A DNA stretch of 64,000 bases, taken from the NCBI RefSeq assembly GCF_000512585.2, contig NC_089241.1, positions 3,162,001 through 3,226,000 of the forward strand, written 5' to 3'. The notes under the pieces are model-generated. The model was not told the origin of the DNA. It searched no databases and was given only the letters and a program-made list of their open reading frames with translations. Positions within the stretch are counted from its first letter, which is position 1; every line of letters begins with the position of its first letter. This document shows positions 46,298 to 58,592 of the stretch, in pieces. Made by a program: the position numbers and the translations under genes. Origin of the DNA: Kwoniella bestiolae CBS 10118 (Eukaryota; Basidiomycota; Tremellomycetes; Tremellales; Cryptococcaceae).

Positions 46298-48707
46298 CTA
46301 GAATATCTTATCAACGAATTTATCCAACTTGGTCCTCTTCTCATTTCTCCATTTCTCTTCGGCCACAACTGTCATCTCCTCGATCTCAGCGATACCACTC
46401 TTGAAGTCCATTTCGCTAGCCTTGATACCGAACCAAGTCTGACCTTTCCTGATAACCATGTTGATCTTCCATCCTATCGACAAGGCAATGAATATGAATA
46501 CCGCTGCGTAGGTGAACAGGAAATCCGCGACAGCGAATGTTCCGGGAGCGAAGAAGTAGTATCCACTGTACCGAACCCAAATCAGATACATAACGATGAT
46601 CGTCATGATAGATGAAGCCTCAACTCACCTGAAGATGAGAGCGAAAGTTGCCCAGACCAGCGCCCACCAGGCAGACAAAGGTTGCAAGTGACCCTTTGCA
46701 GGCAGATATTCATTGCCTAATCCTTGAGCTTTCATACCCGCTCTGAATCGGATATAAGAGCTGTTAAATCGATAGGTCAGTGAAGCTATCTCTACACCGT
46801 TCATCCGCTCAGACTTACGCAGCAATAGCGATCCAAGTGACCATCTGAGTGGCCGCAGTGAGATTGATAAACCAGCTGAGGACTGTGCACAAGAATTCAG
46901 GTCATTCATCATTCTTGGACATGTTTCACGACGCGACTCACCTGTAGCACTGCCGCTTCCGAGAGCCATGAAGGACAAGCAACCAAGCGCTAAAGTGACC
47001 AGGACACAGACGTATGGTAACCCATATTTGTTGGTTCTCGTGACGATTCTAGGTGCGTGACCTTCGAGACCCAATAAATATAGGGTTCTACTAGCAGCGA
47101 AGGCCATAGAGGAGGTGGAGGAGAACAAAGAGATCAACAGACCAGCCACCAGGATGGATGGTAGTATCTTGATACCGAGTCGATCCATGTTGATGATATA
47201 CTGTTTGAGAACTGTCAGCTCAAGTTCACCATACAGAAAGATCATGGCCAATATCGCAAAATGACACAGGAAACCTACAGGTGATTTAGCGGCACCGGTC
47301 CCACCAAGAAGAGCGGGATCGTTGGCAGCTGCATTAAGACCTGCGAAGAAAGCTCCTCCAACGTAAAATCCTAGAATCCTGTAGATGGTGGAGTTGAAGG
47401 CCTTTGGGAGCACCCGTCGTGGATTTTGAACTTCTCCCGCTACCAAGGAGATATAATCAGGCCCGACCTAAGGACGCAATCACAAAACCATAAGCTTTCC
47501 GATGTACGTAACAGAATACACCGCTCTCAAACGTACGATACCATATGCACCCCACTGTATAGCCTTCCAGATAGCTTGAGCTCTGTCAACACCTGAATCG
47601 GCAGCGAAAGGTCCTGGATCTTTCCAGAATCTAGGTATTTGCGAAACAAGTGTTAGTGAAGAGTTCAATGTTGTCCTCAACAGAGGCTTGATGAGCTCAC
47701 CTGAACCCGTATTTATCATGTTTTGGGTTTCCACCGACCATAGTGATGAACGTGAAGATGAAAGCACCAAATATCATGAATATCTTTCCGATACTGATCC
47801 AGAATTCTGCAATAGTGATATTAAGATGATCAGCCTACCTTGCCATACCCAAAGGAAGAATACAAATAATACTAACCGGTCTCTCCGTACAGCCTCACAT
47901 TGAATACTTGGACGAATAGTAAAAGGGCTAGACCAACCGCAATGCATACAGCAGGTGTAAGGTCGGGTGCCCTAGTAGAACGTTAGCAAGAAGGATAGCA
48001 ACGAGAACGGGTACGAAATTTACCAGTAAGCGATGAGGACGTTCATGCTCGCAAACTCTCCACAGATCAACGACACTTGACAGATGAAGTAGTTCCCTTT
48101 TGGACGAGCAGTATGTAGATCAGCACCGGTCCACAAACAGAGACAGCTCAGACGCCCAAATCAAGTGACGGTAAACTTACAGCCCAGGGAAAAACCTAAA
48201 GAAGGATCCAAGAATCGAGTCGCATAGTAAACGAAACCACCTTCGACGGGGAACAAAGTGCACATCTCGACTAGACAGTTACTGATAGCCTATAGTCGTC
48301 GAAACAGATATGCCAAGTCAGTCATACGTTCTTTGATCCTATCAAGATCTTCGTATCACTCACCCAGACCACGGTTGACCACAGTGAAACACCGATTAAC
48401 AAAGGCAAAGGACCACCCTTCAGAGGCGATCCAATAGACAGGAACACGGATGACCCAATGGCACCGGAGATAGCAATGAGCTGGAGGTGTCTCATCTTCA
48501 ATCCTCTGATAGATAACAAGTTGTCGTCAGTACTGGATTGTATCGGCATATTGTCATTTGATGAACCCACCTGTGAGCGCTGTTGGTGAAGATGTCCTCT
48601 CGAGGTGTCTCGGCAGTATCAAAGGTTTGTACCTGCACACCATCGATCACATCTTTCGGTGTACCTAAGTCAGGTATGTTGTTGCTGTGTATACTTGAAC
48701 TCGACAT
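46298..48707 (-). CDS. Amino-acid permease, APC superfamily
   Basis: The start (MSSSSIHSNNIPDLGTPKDV) and about a dozen minus-strand exons give a protein of roughly 550-600 aa. The first TM reads LQLIAISGAIGSSVFLSIGS, which has the G-x-I/S-G-x-x-x-F pattern of the YAT/AAT group of fungal amino-acid permeases. Later segments include FPVEGGFVYYATRFLDPSLG, VCIAVGLALLLFVQVFNVRL, FGAFIFTFITMVGG, the GPDYISLVAGEVQNPRR signature, RILGFYVGGAFFAGL, LISLFSSTSSMAFAASRTLY and VLVTLALGCLSFMALGSGSA. The C-terminus is cytosolic and charged (AEIEEMTVVAEEKWRNEK). Exact exon ends between 46600 and 48500 were not all verified. It probably imports an amino acid; the adjacent FAD oxidoreductase suggests the substrate is catabolised. 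Confidence 0.85.
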
Positions 48708-49332
48708 CTTGCGGATATGTGTTGATCGATGGACGATGAAGTTGGGTGGAATTCCATGACGCAGAATCTATCGCTTGGTCCCCCTGATATATATCTGAAA
48801 CTGGCAGGTCTAGCGTTATCTATCTTCCTGTCTCTTCACCGGGTATAATCAAGTGATATTCGCATACTATTGGATCGTCATCTTGCTGAAGGAAGATGAT
48901 TGACGTCTAGAGAGGGAAGCAGCCGTACGAAAATGAAGTTTCTCCAGCAGGGAACAGGGTAAATTTATACTTAACCGCCAGGTACGCGCATCTAACCGTA
49001 CTCCCACTCGTGGTGTGCGGTAACGATTCGAGTCGGTTATACTGCTATACGTAAGAGATCTAGGTGGCACAACTGTACCACTCTTTCACTGAGTATGACG
49101 ATAAGGATCTACACTGGTTTACCTTGCAAAGCGCTTTGAAGCGCAGAGCCACTGGACAGATCAGCTGATGATGGCTGACAGATATGGTAGGAGCGAGCTT
49201 GACATTAATGGATGCAAAATGAACCAGTCTCAGACATTCTCTCTACTGTTAGGCTAATCGGACGCCGGCCGAAATGGATATGAACGGGATGTGATGGTCT
49301 AGAGTAGTGTGCATAAGGTACAAAACAGCTAT
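48708..49332. other. Permease promoter region
   Basis: 625 bp between the permease start and the oxidoreductase stop, both on the minus strand. It contains one TACGGTTA site (reverse strand) and two related CGGTTA/GCGGTAA sites between 48970 and 49022. No other feature is seen. Confidence 0.55.
48993..49000 (-). promoter_or_regulatory. TACGGTTA site in the permease promoter
   Basis: The minus-strand octamer TACGGTTA lies 286-293 bp upstream of the permease start. The same octamer occurs twice in the promoter of the neighbouring oxidoreductase. It contains the CGG half-site preferred by Zn2Cys6 regulators. Confidence 0.4.
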
Positions 49333-51249
49333 CTACAATTTGTGTTGCCTATATTCTTGGCCTTTCAGTCTTTCTTCTGTCACCTGGTAACATTCTGGTA
49401 AACCAGTTTCCGACCATGTAGAGCCTTGTACCATTTGCGCCAGTCCTTTTGAGCAAGTGAAAATACGTGCCTTCCATGAAACGATAAAAGTTAGCAGATG
49501 TGTCATAACATTGTGTAAGGAGATCTACTCACCATACCATGTCCATTGTGACCGCAACTCATCCACTGGCCAGATTTGCCAGGTACAGCTCCAACGTATG
49601 GTACTCCGTCCGCGCTCTGATGTCATTCTGTTAGCCAACGTGCGGACATACATACATATCCAGATAAGTCACGTACCAGTCCTATGATACCACACCAAGA
49701 GCGATCGTAGCGTACGCCAAAGCCTGTTCTCGGTGTGGACGATTCGTCCCTATTGAGGATATTCTGAGATGAGCTTCTTTCCGAAGCATATGGTATCCAG
49801 AGACGAGGTTTCATGGAAATACAGTACATACCACGAGTATCCCTTTCGGCCCAAATCCTTAACGCAATCCGTTATAGGCTGGAAGTCCTTCAGACTATCA
49901 TCGTATTTCCTACTTTCTTTCGCTTCAACATACTCCTCTAGATAGTGCTGGTTTGGCTGCACCCCTCCAAAGAGTATAGATCCATCCGATGTTGATCTCG
50001 GATTGACAGAGTACAAGCCCTCTTTATAGATCACTGAGCAAGAGTTGGTCAGAGCTTTAGAGCCAGAGTGTGAACTAGGTGGGTAAACCAGATTGCACAT
50101 GTGAGGTATAGGGGTGATCGACTTTTTGGTTTCAGGCAGTAAGGCTCCCGAATATGCGTTCGTAGCATGTATCACTGTCGGTGTTGATATCTTCCCGCGG
50201 GAGGTATGTACGGTCCAACCGTTGCTTGATCCAGTAACAGATGTTACGGGCGTCATGGTTTGAAGGTTCAATCCAAGCTTGAGACATCGTTTGATGACGA
50301 ATGCAACTGATCAAATGCAAGGGCATAAGCTTTGCTCATTACGGAGGCAGATGGAAATACCCACCTAATTTCCACGGGTGTAAGGTAGATGCGTTCCATG
50401 CGTAGACGGCTTTAGCACCTTTGACTCGGGAGACCTTAATCATCAGCTACCACTCCTACCGCTTGTGCCTTACCTTTTCGGCTTCAGCGGGATTGAGTAT
50501 GATGTCCACTGCACTAGCATCACCTCCCGCTGCTTTGAAGGCTCTCATATTCTCCGCTGACCGTTCGACTACTTCGTCGTCCATCAAGACGTCCATCTAA
50601 CAAAGTTTCAGCTCGGTTGCCCACCGCCCAATAACACCAGCTTACCGTCTTTCCATTCCATACGTCACAATCTATGTTGTTCTTGACAACAAAATCAACC
50701 AAAGCATCTCGCGTTTCCTTTTCATTCGCCAGAACCTGTACCTCAAGCTGTTACTGCTCTGTGTGTAGTCTTGTCCTGACGAGCTGGCTCACCTTCAGCG
50801 CTTGTTTCTTGCCGAACCGCTCTGCATATTCACTGAAACCTCTCCATACATCAGGCTTACAATGACCGGCATTTCTACCTGTTGCCCCCGAGCATAGCTC
50901 TCTAGCTTCCAGCATCACTACGGATTTAGGTGGTCTGGGAGATTCGAGCAGATTCATCGCCGTTAGTGCGCCTGAAATCTATGCGTGATCTATTAGCAGA
51001 TGATCCGACGTGCTCTGAAGAAACTCGGCTTACTCCGGACCCGATTATAACTACATCTGCTTCACTGGGCAGGGTTTCGCTACTTCTATAATCGAGTAGG
51101 GGGTTGCTTCGAACAGTAGCCAACCAATGCGACAAGCTCATTCCGCTCTCCAAAGGCAATCCAGTAACCTCGTCATCGAGCTGAGGATCCGATATACTGC
51201 TGTGTTCCATACCTACGGGAGGCAAGCCAATATCTGTTTGAGCAGGCAT
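49333..51249 (-). CDS. FAD-dependent oxidoreductase, DAO family
   Basis: The gene starts at MPAQTDIGLPPVGMEHSSIS. The FAD-binding Rossmann motif is VVIIGSG joined across an intron to ISGALTAMNLL, giving G-x-G-x-x-G, followed by VVMLEARELCSGATGRNAGH, the hallmark of the DAO group (D-amino acid oxidase, sarcosine oxidase and similar enzymes). Later motifs are VSRVKGAKAVYAWNASTLHP, TPTVIHATNAYSGALLPE and a C-terminal SADGVPYVGAVPG plus SCGHNGHGM, which contact flavin. The exon set between 51000 and 49400 was traced but not every junction checked. The family oxidises amines or amino acids to imines with release of hydrogen peroxide. No signal peptide is visible. The C-terminus ends HKL, which resembles a peroxisomal SKL-type signal and would fit a peroxide-producing oxidase. 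Confidence 0.85.
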
Positions 51250-52180
51250 CTCGAGCTGTAATCGATGGTTGTTTCTCGATGAGAAGAAGTGGAGTATGAC
51301 TGATGGATATGCATGATGACTTCATCATGTATTGCTTGACTGCTATAAATTCAATGCACAATAATGAACAAATCCAACACTGGTTCACCGTCTTATCTCA
51401 CTCGTAATGGGATGTACGGTTACGCTTACGGTTAACTGTGACCCTGAAATCTCCACATCCTTACGAGTACGGTTGGCCGATTGGCTCATACAATGAGCAG
51501 CGTGATTCCTCAGTGCGATTCCCTTCTCATCTTGTGACTTTCGGGATACCCAGGATGGGTCTGCTGATCAGAATGCAGAGGATCACTTGACCGCTCGTAC
51601 ATGCGCTTTGAAGAGTAACCTTATCGCGCTTGCACGCAAACGTTTGTGGGGTGGGTGGGTCTAGGCAAAGGAACGGAGATATGCTCCTCCGCTCGCCAGG
51701 ATGTGGGATTTGTGGGACTTGCCCGCGGTTACGTCAGGAATATACGTTCGGTATACAGCTGAACTGTATATGAACGCGCATGATGCTATCTGCGAGACAA
51801 TCCTTTGCTGAGAATGCCATGCGCGAATCCAGATCAATGAGAGGCCGTGAAAGAGGCACAATTGATCGTTGTTCCGTTTACAAGATTATATGAGCTTTCG
51901 CCTGTGATCTTAATCCCTGCCATCATTGCACGTCCTAGCTGGTCGCATCAGCATCTGGATATGTGTGGCCTTCAACGCTAATGGAAATCAATGACTCGAT
52001 ACATCAGGCCAAGGGAGAGAACCATGGGAAAGGGGGTTTGTCACGTGACCTGCACCCACCACAACAACAACAACGAAAACACCACTCGAGATCATCACCC
52101 GTTCACACGCAATGCCATTGTTTTTTGCCACCCAACTTCGATAACTTACTGATATGCAGTGAGCTCAAAATTATCATACA
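51250..52180. other. Divergent promoter of the oxidoreductase and the Zn2Cys6 regulator
   Basis: 931 bp between two divergent starts. TACGGTTA occurs at 51415-51422 and 51427-51434, with a near copy at 51468-51475 and a CGGTTACG at 51726-51733. No coding sequence is supported. Confidence 0.55.
51415..51434 (+). promoter_or_regulatory. Paired TACGGTTA sites, CGG-N9-CGG
   Basis: Two direct copies of TACGGTTA start 12 bp apart, which places CGG triplets at 51417 and 51429 with nine bases between them. They are 166-185 bp upstream of the oxidoreductase start. Direct CGG repeats with fixed spacing are typical Zn2Cys6 operators, and such a regulator is encoded next door. The assignment to that regulator is inference. 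Confidence 0.45.
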
Positions 52181-54448
52181 ATGCCTCCTGCAGAGAGTAC
52201 ACATGTAAGACATCGAAGAAGTAGAACAGGTGAGGGAAATTATACGTATGTAGGCGCAGGCTCTGACGCTCGCTAACGCTCCACTCCCAATTTCAGGTTG
52301 TCTAACATGTAGGAAACTGAAGCATAAGTCAGTAGCATCTTTGTTGATATGCAGATCCTTCAGGCTGATGGAATTATGACCAGATGTGACGAGCAGAAAC
52401 CCGTGTGTGGGAGATGTCAAAGGACCGTCAGAATAGTGAGTACCCATACCTTACACACGAGCTCTCAGTTGAACAGGAAGGGGGCCACAGTGTACATACC
52501 CTACTGCAACCGCGACACCCTCGACTTCCTCTCAATCTATAAACCCCTCCGAAACGATTGAGCTACCGACCCTAGACTTGATATCTCATGCCGAAAGCTC
52601 TCGAAATGCCCAGCTGAACGCGATAATCAGTACGATAGGGACGATTCCACCTGCAATCACCTTGGTTGATCTGCTGGCTTTGTCAGTCCCAGACATGAGA
52701 GAGAGATCATTGGTGAGTCTGCGGGCAATCCATCGCTTAAATTCGCACTGATGATACGTTATGTCATAGCTACAACATTTCATGTGTTATGGTGAGTCCT
52801 CTTCAGCTCATGATAATAGCGAAAACCATCTCATAACGTGCATTGAACAGGTACCGTGAATTTACACGCCATACCGCATCCCGAAAGACCAGTACATTGT
52901 TTCGACATCTCAGAATGTTTTCAAAACCGAAGGGGATCATCCATGGAAATTGACTCATTCTTCTTATCCATCATATCAATCGCAGCAGTACATCGTTCAT
53001 CGATGTTCCTACAGTTGGAAAAGAAATACCTAAAGCAAACACCAGTGGGACGATGGGGTATACCGCCGTTACCCTCTTCCAATGATCCACCGAACGAAAG
53101 GCAGATCAAATCTTTGAAAGATACATCTATCCAATCCTCAAAAGCTGCTATCGAGTTAGGGAAGATCGCATTGAACCTGAAATTAACAAATTTGGGGGAT
53201 TCGCCGAGCTCATCTGATCAAGCGGGGCACAGTATGGCGTATCCAACCATCAGCTGGAATGCCGACTTACAGAAAGTGACGGATACGATATTGACCAGTG
53301 TGGTCTGCGTTTGCATTTCACAAGTCATGCTGGTCTCGACGCATTGGAAGGAAGCCTACAACCTAGGATTGAAAGTGATCAAATTACGTGGAGGGGCTAT
53401 AAAGCTGTTGGAAGACGCGAAGAAGATATCACTAGACCACTTGAATAAGACTAGAACGCTGTTGGAGAACTTGGCTATTATAGATGTGTGGCATTGCTTG
53501 GCTTCGGGAGCGGCACCTACTCTGCTTGAGAAAGAATTTCAGCCTTGGTGGTGAGTCGGTTGGGCGTGACAGGATGTTCACAGAGATTCAGCGCACTAAA
53601 TCTATTTCTTGGTTGATGTAGGTTCGACTTTGCTGAACAGGTCACCGACTCCACACATCCAGATTCCTTCCAATTTGTATGTGGTATGGATAGAGGCATG
53701 TTGGAAGTGGTAAGTCTGTCGTACGCTATCTATGGGACGGTGCTGAATAGGTCTGTCTAGGTCAATCGAGTGAACATTCTGGTACACGAGCGAGAAGTCT
53801 TGCATAAGTTGCCCAATCAAACTTACATCAACATACATGGTCAGAAGGTGCAAGACATGTTATTGGAATTGGATATATGGGAAGTGACTATAGGGACCGC
53901 AGATCGATTACCTCGTGTTCAGCTTGGTAATCTGATAATTGCATATGTCATGAGGGTGAGCGATCTTGTATCATCTCGATATCCCACCATACGTCCTCGT
54001 CCGGCTTAAATTACACATGCTAATTCACTGAATTGTATCATACTCAATAGGTCGTTATCTGCGTCGATCTACTAGGATACCCCCATTCGCATCCCACCGT
54101 CCAGACATATGCAACTTCCGCTCTAAACCACTTGGAGAACTCCAGATCATCCGCATGCACTGTCAACATGCTCGTACCCACTTTGATAGTCGGTTCGATG
54201 ATGTCCACTGAGGAAGGTAGAAATCAAGCTAGGAGAGTTATAGAGGCTTTGAGATCGGATGCAAGCTTCTCGTATGATGTGGAAGAAGCTTTGAGGATCC
54301 TTGATCAGGTAAGTCATACTTTATATATCGCATCGACCACACACTGTACTGATCGAGACTATGTTGAATAGTTGTATACGATGAGGGATCGAGGTGTACC
54401 GGATCCATCTTGGAGACCGCTCTTACAGGATATTCTGTTGCTATAGAT
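52181..54448 (+). CDS. Zn2Cys6 fungal transcription factor
   Basis: Start at MPPAESTHVRHRRSRTG, with exons 52181-52229, 52297-52327 and 52384-52435 forming the zinc cluster, and a next exon opening at 52491. Spliced, the cluster reads GCLTCRKLKHKCDEQKPVCG then RC, with the C-x2-C-x6-C-x6-C-x2-C part visible and the sixth cysteine supplied after the next intron (IC-TYP). A linker and a long helical region of the fungal-specific regulatory type follow (for example DSFFLSIISIAAVHRSSMFL, ILTSVVCVCISQVMLVSTHW). The end is RDRGVPDPSWRPLLQDILLL. It is divergent from the oxidoreductase and close to the permease, so it may be the pathway regulator. Ligand and targets are unknown. Confidence 0.88.
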
Positions 54449-54870
54449 CTATTTGGAGTTAGATTTAACGTTTGTACTCCTCGTTGTATAGTATGTATCT
54501 GAATCTTGTTGTACAGTTGTACTGTGCACAAAGGATGTATTGAACATGTATAATGCATTCTCATCTCCCCTCGGGGTCCCATCGCCAACTACACGATCGA
54601 CACATACAAATATTGATCACATTTCCTCCTCAATCCAAGACATCCGTTTCTGACAATATTCCTGACCAATCCGACTTAACGACCTCTTCATCAAGCCTCA
54701 CATATCTTTTCTTGGTATCGCACAAGATACACACTTTCCCCCACACAAACATTTGTTCCACTACGACCACCACCGCTCTTTGAAGACATTGTGATCTCCT
54801 AGCATACCTTGAATTTTCGCCCGCCAATCCACGAAACATATTGGATTTACAGAATAGGATCGAAGTCCGA
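54449..54870. other. Convergent 3' region
   Basis: 422 bp between convergent stop codons of the Zn2Cys6 gene and the DUF6534 gene. C/A-rich and without recognised elements. Confidence 0.5.
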
Positions 54871-57228
54871 TCAAGCCATAGCTTCGGGGAAGGTCAATCT
54901 AGCCCTACTTCCATTCTCATGCCCCACCGTATTTGACGTATCGTCGTAATCAGAGAGCGAATCTGACTTCGCTACATGTTGATTCATAGATTTCGATTGA
55001 TTGTGATTGTTGCTATTATTAGCGTAGAGGTCGTCCTAAACTCATGTGGAAATATCAGCGCACCAATCTACCATTTATAAAGGTGTCCTACCGTTCAACA
55101 GGTCTTCGGATACTCACGTGGATGTAGGTCTCGTGTTGGACGGTCACCTCCAGCTGGGTGGGTTTGCGATCCGTCATGGCGTATACTTGGGGTGCCTACC
55201 AAATACATCAGCTCAGCGATGAGAAATAGGCGGCTGAGAGAAGGGGGCTTGGACTCACAGCTCCAGATTTGGTATCGGTCGTATTGACCGTGAATGATAT
55301 TCTTGCGTTGAGGGTGAAGAGTAGACCGATAGTATAAGCTTTGGATTGAAGGGCCTGGTTGGTACCGGTACTTTTAGATCAGCCTCATCTTCCGAAGGAT
55401 ACTCCGAGGAGCGAGTTTGGCGAGTCGACTCACCTGAAAGACTGCACCAAGAAGCGAAGATGGAGTTTGAGCTGTTCTCATCGTACACCGTGTTAGTCAC
55501 CTTTCCGGTATCACTGCTCAGTGACAAGGCAAGGCAAAGAAGACCACAACTCACACCACTCGATGACATATGACAAAGCCAGGAAAGTAGGAGGCAATTG
55601 AGCTTCAAAAGTCAATCTGATCAATCTAGTAACCACCCGATCGGTGTGCGTCCAGCTGTACGACCATTGCGCTCATCAGCTGTCCTGCATTGTTTAAAGT
55701 ATTCACGTGCCTCCCTGTAGAACCGGGTAGGAAAGGGGGAAGTGGGACGGACGTACCCAGATTTCGATTTCAGTAATCCCCATAAGATGCATGCAGCAAT
55801 TAAGACGTCCGCAGCGCAAGAGGTCGAGGTCCAAGCTGTGTGTATAGTATGTAATATCAGATACAGTATGCTAACTGGAGCGAAAGCTTGATTCGATTAC
55901 AACAAAGGGTAGTGAAGCAATTCACGTTGGAAAATGGGACTCACTGATAATAGTCGGTCCGGACTTGTCAGCTCCAAGTAAACTTGGTTGAGATCCGAAG
56001 ACGATGGTGAGTCCAATGCCCCCGCCAGCGCTGCAAAGGCAAGTACAATCCCATGAGGTGCAGATTAGCGCGCCTCCCTCTCGAGTTGAGCACCCCGAAC
56101 GAGATGCTGGATGCATGATCGCATTGTGGCCAAATGATACACTCACGAAGCAAGGATCAAAGCCTGTGTGTGGAGAGTCAGCGACAGGGCCAATATACAG
56201 AAGAAGATGTCGCTTACCATGATGAATGCGTAGACGTATTTGTTTCTTCGCAGCAGGAGGTAGGCTGAGTGGCACCGTGATCAGCAAACTTGTTCTGTAC
56301 ATGCTGTGTTAGCATGCATAGATGTGCTGCTCACCTCTATACGCAAAGAAGCTCTGTACCACACAAACACAAAGAACTACATTGAGAAGGAACCCCATCA
56401 ATACCGGTTCCGAAAGCATTACGGATTACGTTGTGGAGTGTAACGTACCATCGAACAAAGGCATGAGTGCCAACCATCTGACCTCGAGCCAAGGTCTATT
56501 CCACACATAACCAAACAATCAGTTCCTGGTCCTCAAACACAGACGTCATGTTGACGAAGAGTGGGATGTGCTTACAACCATAATCCATAACAGTCCACAA
56601 AGAGGTACGACATATATACCCAATAATAACAAGTAATGGCGAAACTCCACAACTGCAGCACAGCGCGCAAATCGCCACCGAGATCAGCCAATGTTTACTG
56701 CAAGTAGCGTGGAAAGCGCTGAGAAATGAAAGGAGGGGACATACGGAGGACCAGAGTACCACAGCGCGAGTATAGAGCTATTCGTTCTTTTGGTATCTAC
56801 ACCATGATATTTGAGATCAGATCACATCAGAGTACCGGGGTGTAAGGTGGAAAATCATGCTCAAACAACACGGGGAGAGGGCGGAAGAGATGTAAGTGGA
56901 CATACGTGAAATAACTGATGACTTGTAATAACAACACACCAGCCAGGAAGGTATCAATAATCAAAGAAGCCATCTGACATTCTGTGTATAATCCATATCC
57001 ATCAGCCACAAATTGTGAACCCGCAATAGAGCTTAGTCGACAAGGTTGGTTAGTGACTTACGAAGCATGAATCTCTATTCAACGTACAGTGTCGTTACCT
57101 AAAGTTAGGCATTCGATGTACTGTACACAAAGGGTATATTCACTCACAGCATCTTTGGCAAACAACTCCTTGGCAGCAGCTTCGTCGAACCCATCGATGA
57201 TCTTATCTTTCTGTGCGTTGGTGTTCAT
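54871..57228 (-). CDS. Multi-span membrane protein of the basidiomycete DUF6534 type
   Basis: The C-terminal half is clear: AWTSTSCAADVLIAACILWG, LLKSKSGWTHTDRVVTRLIR, LTFEAQLPPTFLALSYVIEW and KAYTIGLLFTLNARISF. These reproduce the DUF6534 pattern (K-S-G-x-x-x-T-D-x-x-x-x-R-L-I ... Y-x-x-x-L-L-x-T-L-N-A-R), a family expanded in basidiomycetes. Upstream segments are IIDTFLAGVLLLQVISYFT, PLLVIIGYICRTSLWTVMDY, FLLNVVLCVCVVQSFFAY and AGGGIGLTIVFGSQPSLLGA, giving about seven membrane spans. The tail is charged (MNQHVAKSDSLSDYDDTSNT). The first exon probably starts at MNTNAQKDKIIDGFDEAAAK; an ATG at 57321 would add a hydrophobic leader. The second and third exons near 57000-57110 are unresolved. 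Function of the family is unknown. Confidence 0.75.
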
Positions 57229-58592
57229 TTTGTATGGGGGAGGAGGAGATGAACGATGTGGGAGTGCCACTGAGTGATGTATTGTGGATCCGGCGAGGGG
57301 AAGAAGTAGTGCGATCCGCAAAACAGAGTGATTGTCCGTAGAAGTGAATAGTCAAACCTCAAATGAAGTATGAATCGATCGTTACGTCGAGGGGGGAGGA
57401 AAAGGTAATGCAACGAACGTTTCTATTTATACTCTTTTTTGTCCAGCGATAGTCATCGAGATTTACTGTTCAGATCTTGCTACTTGAGAATTTACGAGGT
57501 TTTCGAATCTATTTTCGACCGAGCAGATCTTCCACGTGATGTGTGATATCTGTTTCTTTCAGCAAGACATGACCTCTTGTAGTAGAGAGGAGCAAAAATG
57601 GGAAGACACAACGCTGAACAGGATCCAAAAAAGACTAAAAGTTCAAACGACCCATGTAATTCAGCACGAGCAGAGTCGTCCCGTTCTAATCAAAGTTGCC
57701 CAACGCCCGTTACCAAGCACACCACGTACATACGTATGTAGCCATTACGCTAGACTGGAGATCTGCCGTGTATCGCATAGTGACTTGGGTGACGTCGAAA
57801 TGATGAAGGATTTAATCTAGATCTCATTCGTCCCACTCGCATCAAGGGTTCAAGCTTGGTCATTCGAGGTGAACAGTGAATGCGATAGGACATTAAAGGA
57901 CCTATACCAGCCGTGTCACACTTTCTCGGCTCGCTCAACCCCACTACAACACCTAGTTGGGAGTATATGTGAGTACTACCGAGAGATCTGCTCAGGTCAT
58001 GTTAGTGAAAGATGATGGTCGTCAAGGTGCCACCTCAAGGATCAAAGTCGAAGTCGAGGCCAATGTGTAGGCGTATACTAAGTCAGTTCCCTAGATATCA
58101 TCGCACGGATACGGACCCTAGATCCGCATTGGGGGAATGTTACGGTTCTCGCTTTGTGGTCAACATGGATGGTATATGGTCATGAGGCAGATACCGTACA
58201 TAACTCTGTGAGGCGGGCAGGAGATGCGATCTAAATCAATCAAATGTCGTCTGTCTTGCGGATCAAATCATACCATCAACAGCAACAGATCGACCGTCAT
58301 CTTCCGCAGTTAGACTACACCACACTTACCCACCTTTACCTCCTTTCGTGAGAGCTTACCAACATAATAAAGTTTACTGCGCCCCCCCCTCCGCACTAAC
58401 CAAGATACCAATGCGCCTCAAGTGTACTTACCCAGCGAGCGAAACACAGTGATTGTATTTTATGTATCCCAGGGACCTGTGCTTCATATGTCGGCGGTAG
58501 GGACTATTGTTTGCGCCCAATCCAGTTCGTCGGGCAGACCAGATAGCGGTAGTTAAGTCATCATATCATAGAGCGTCATCATTCATCCCATC
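57229..58592. other. Intergenic region between the DUF6534 gene and LCB3
   Basis: 1.36 kb without a supported gene. Open frames at 57536-57820 (+) and 57750-57944 (-) are short and have no recognisable content. Confidence 0.5.
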
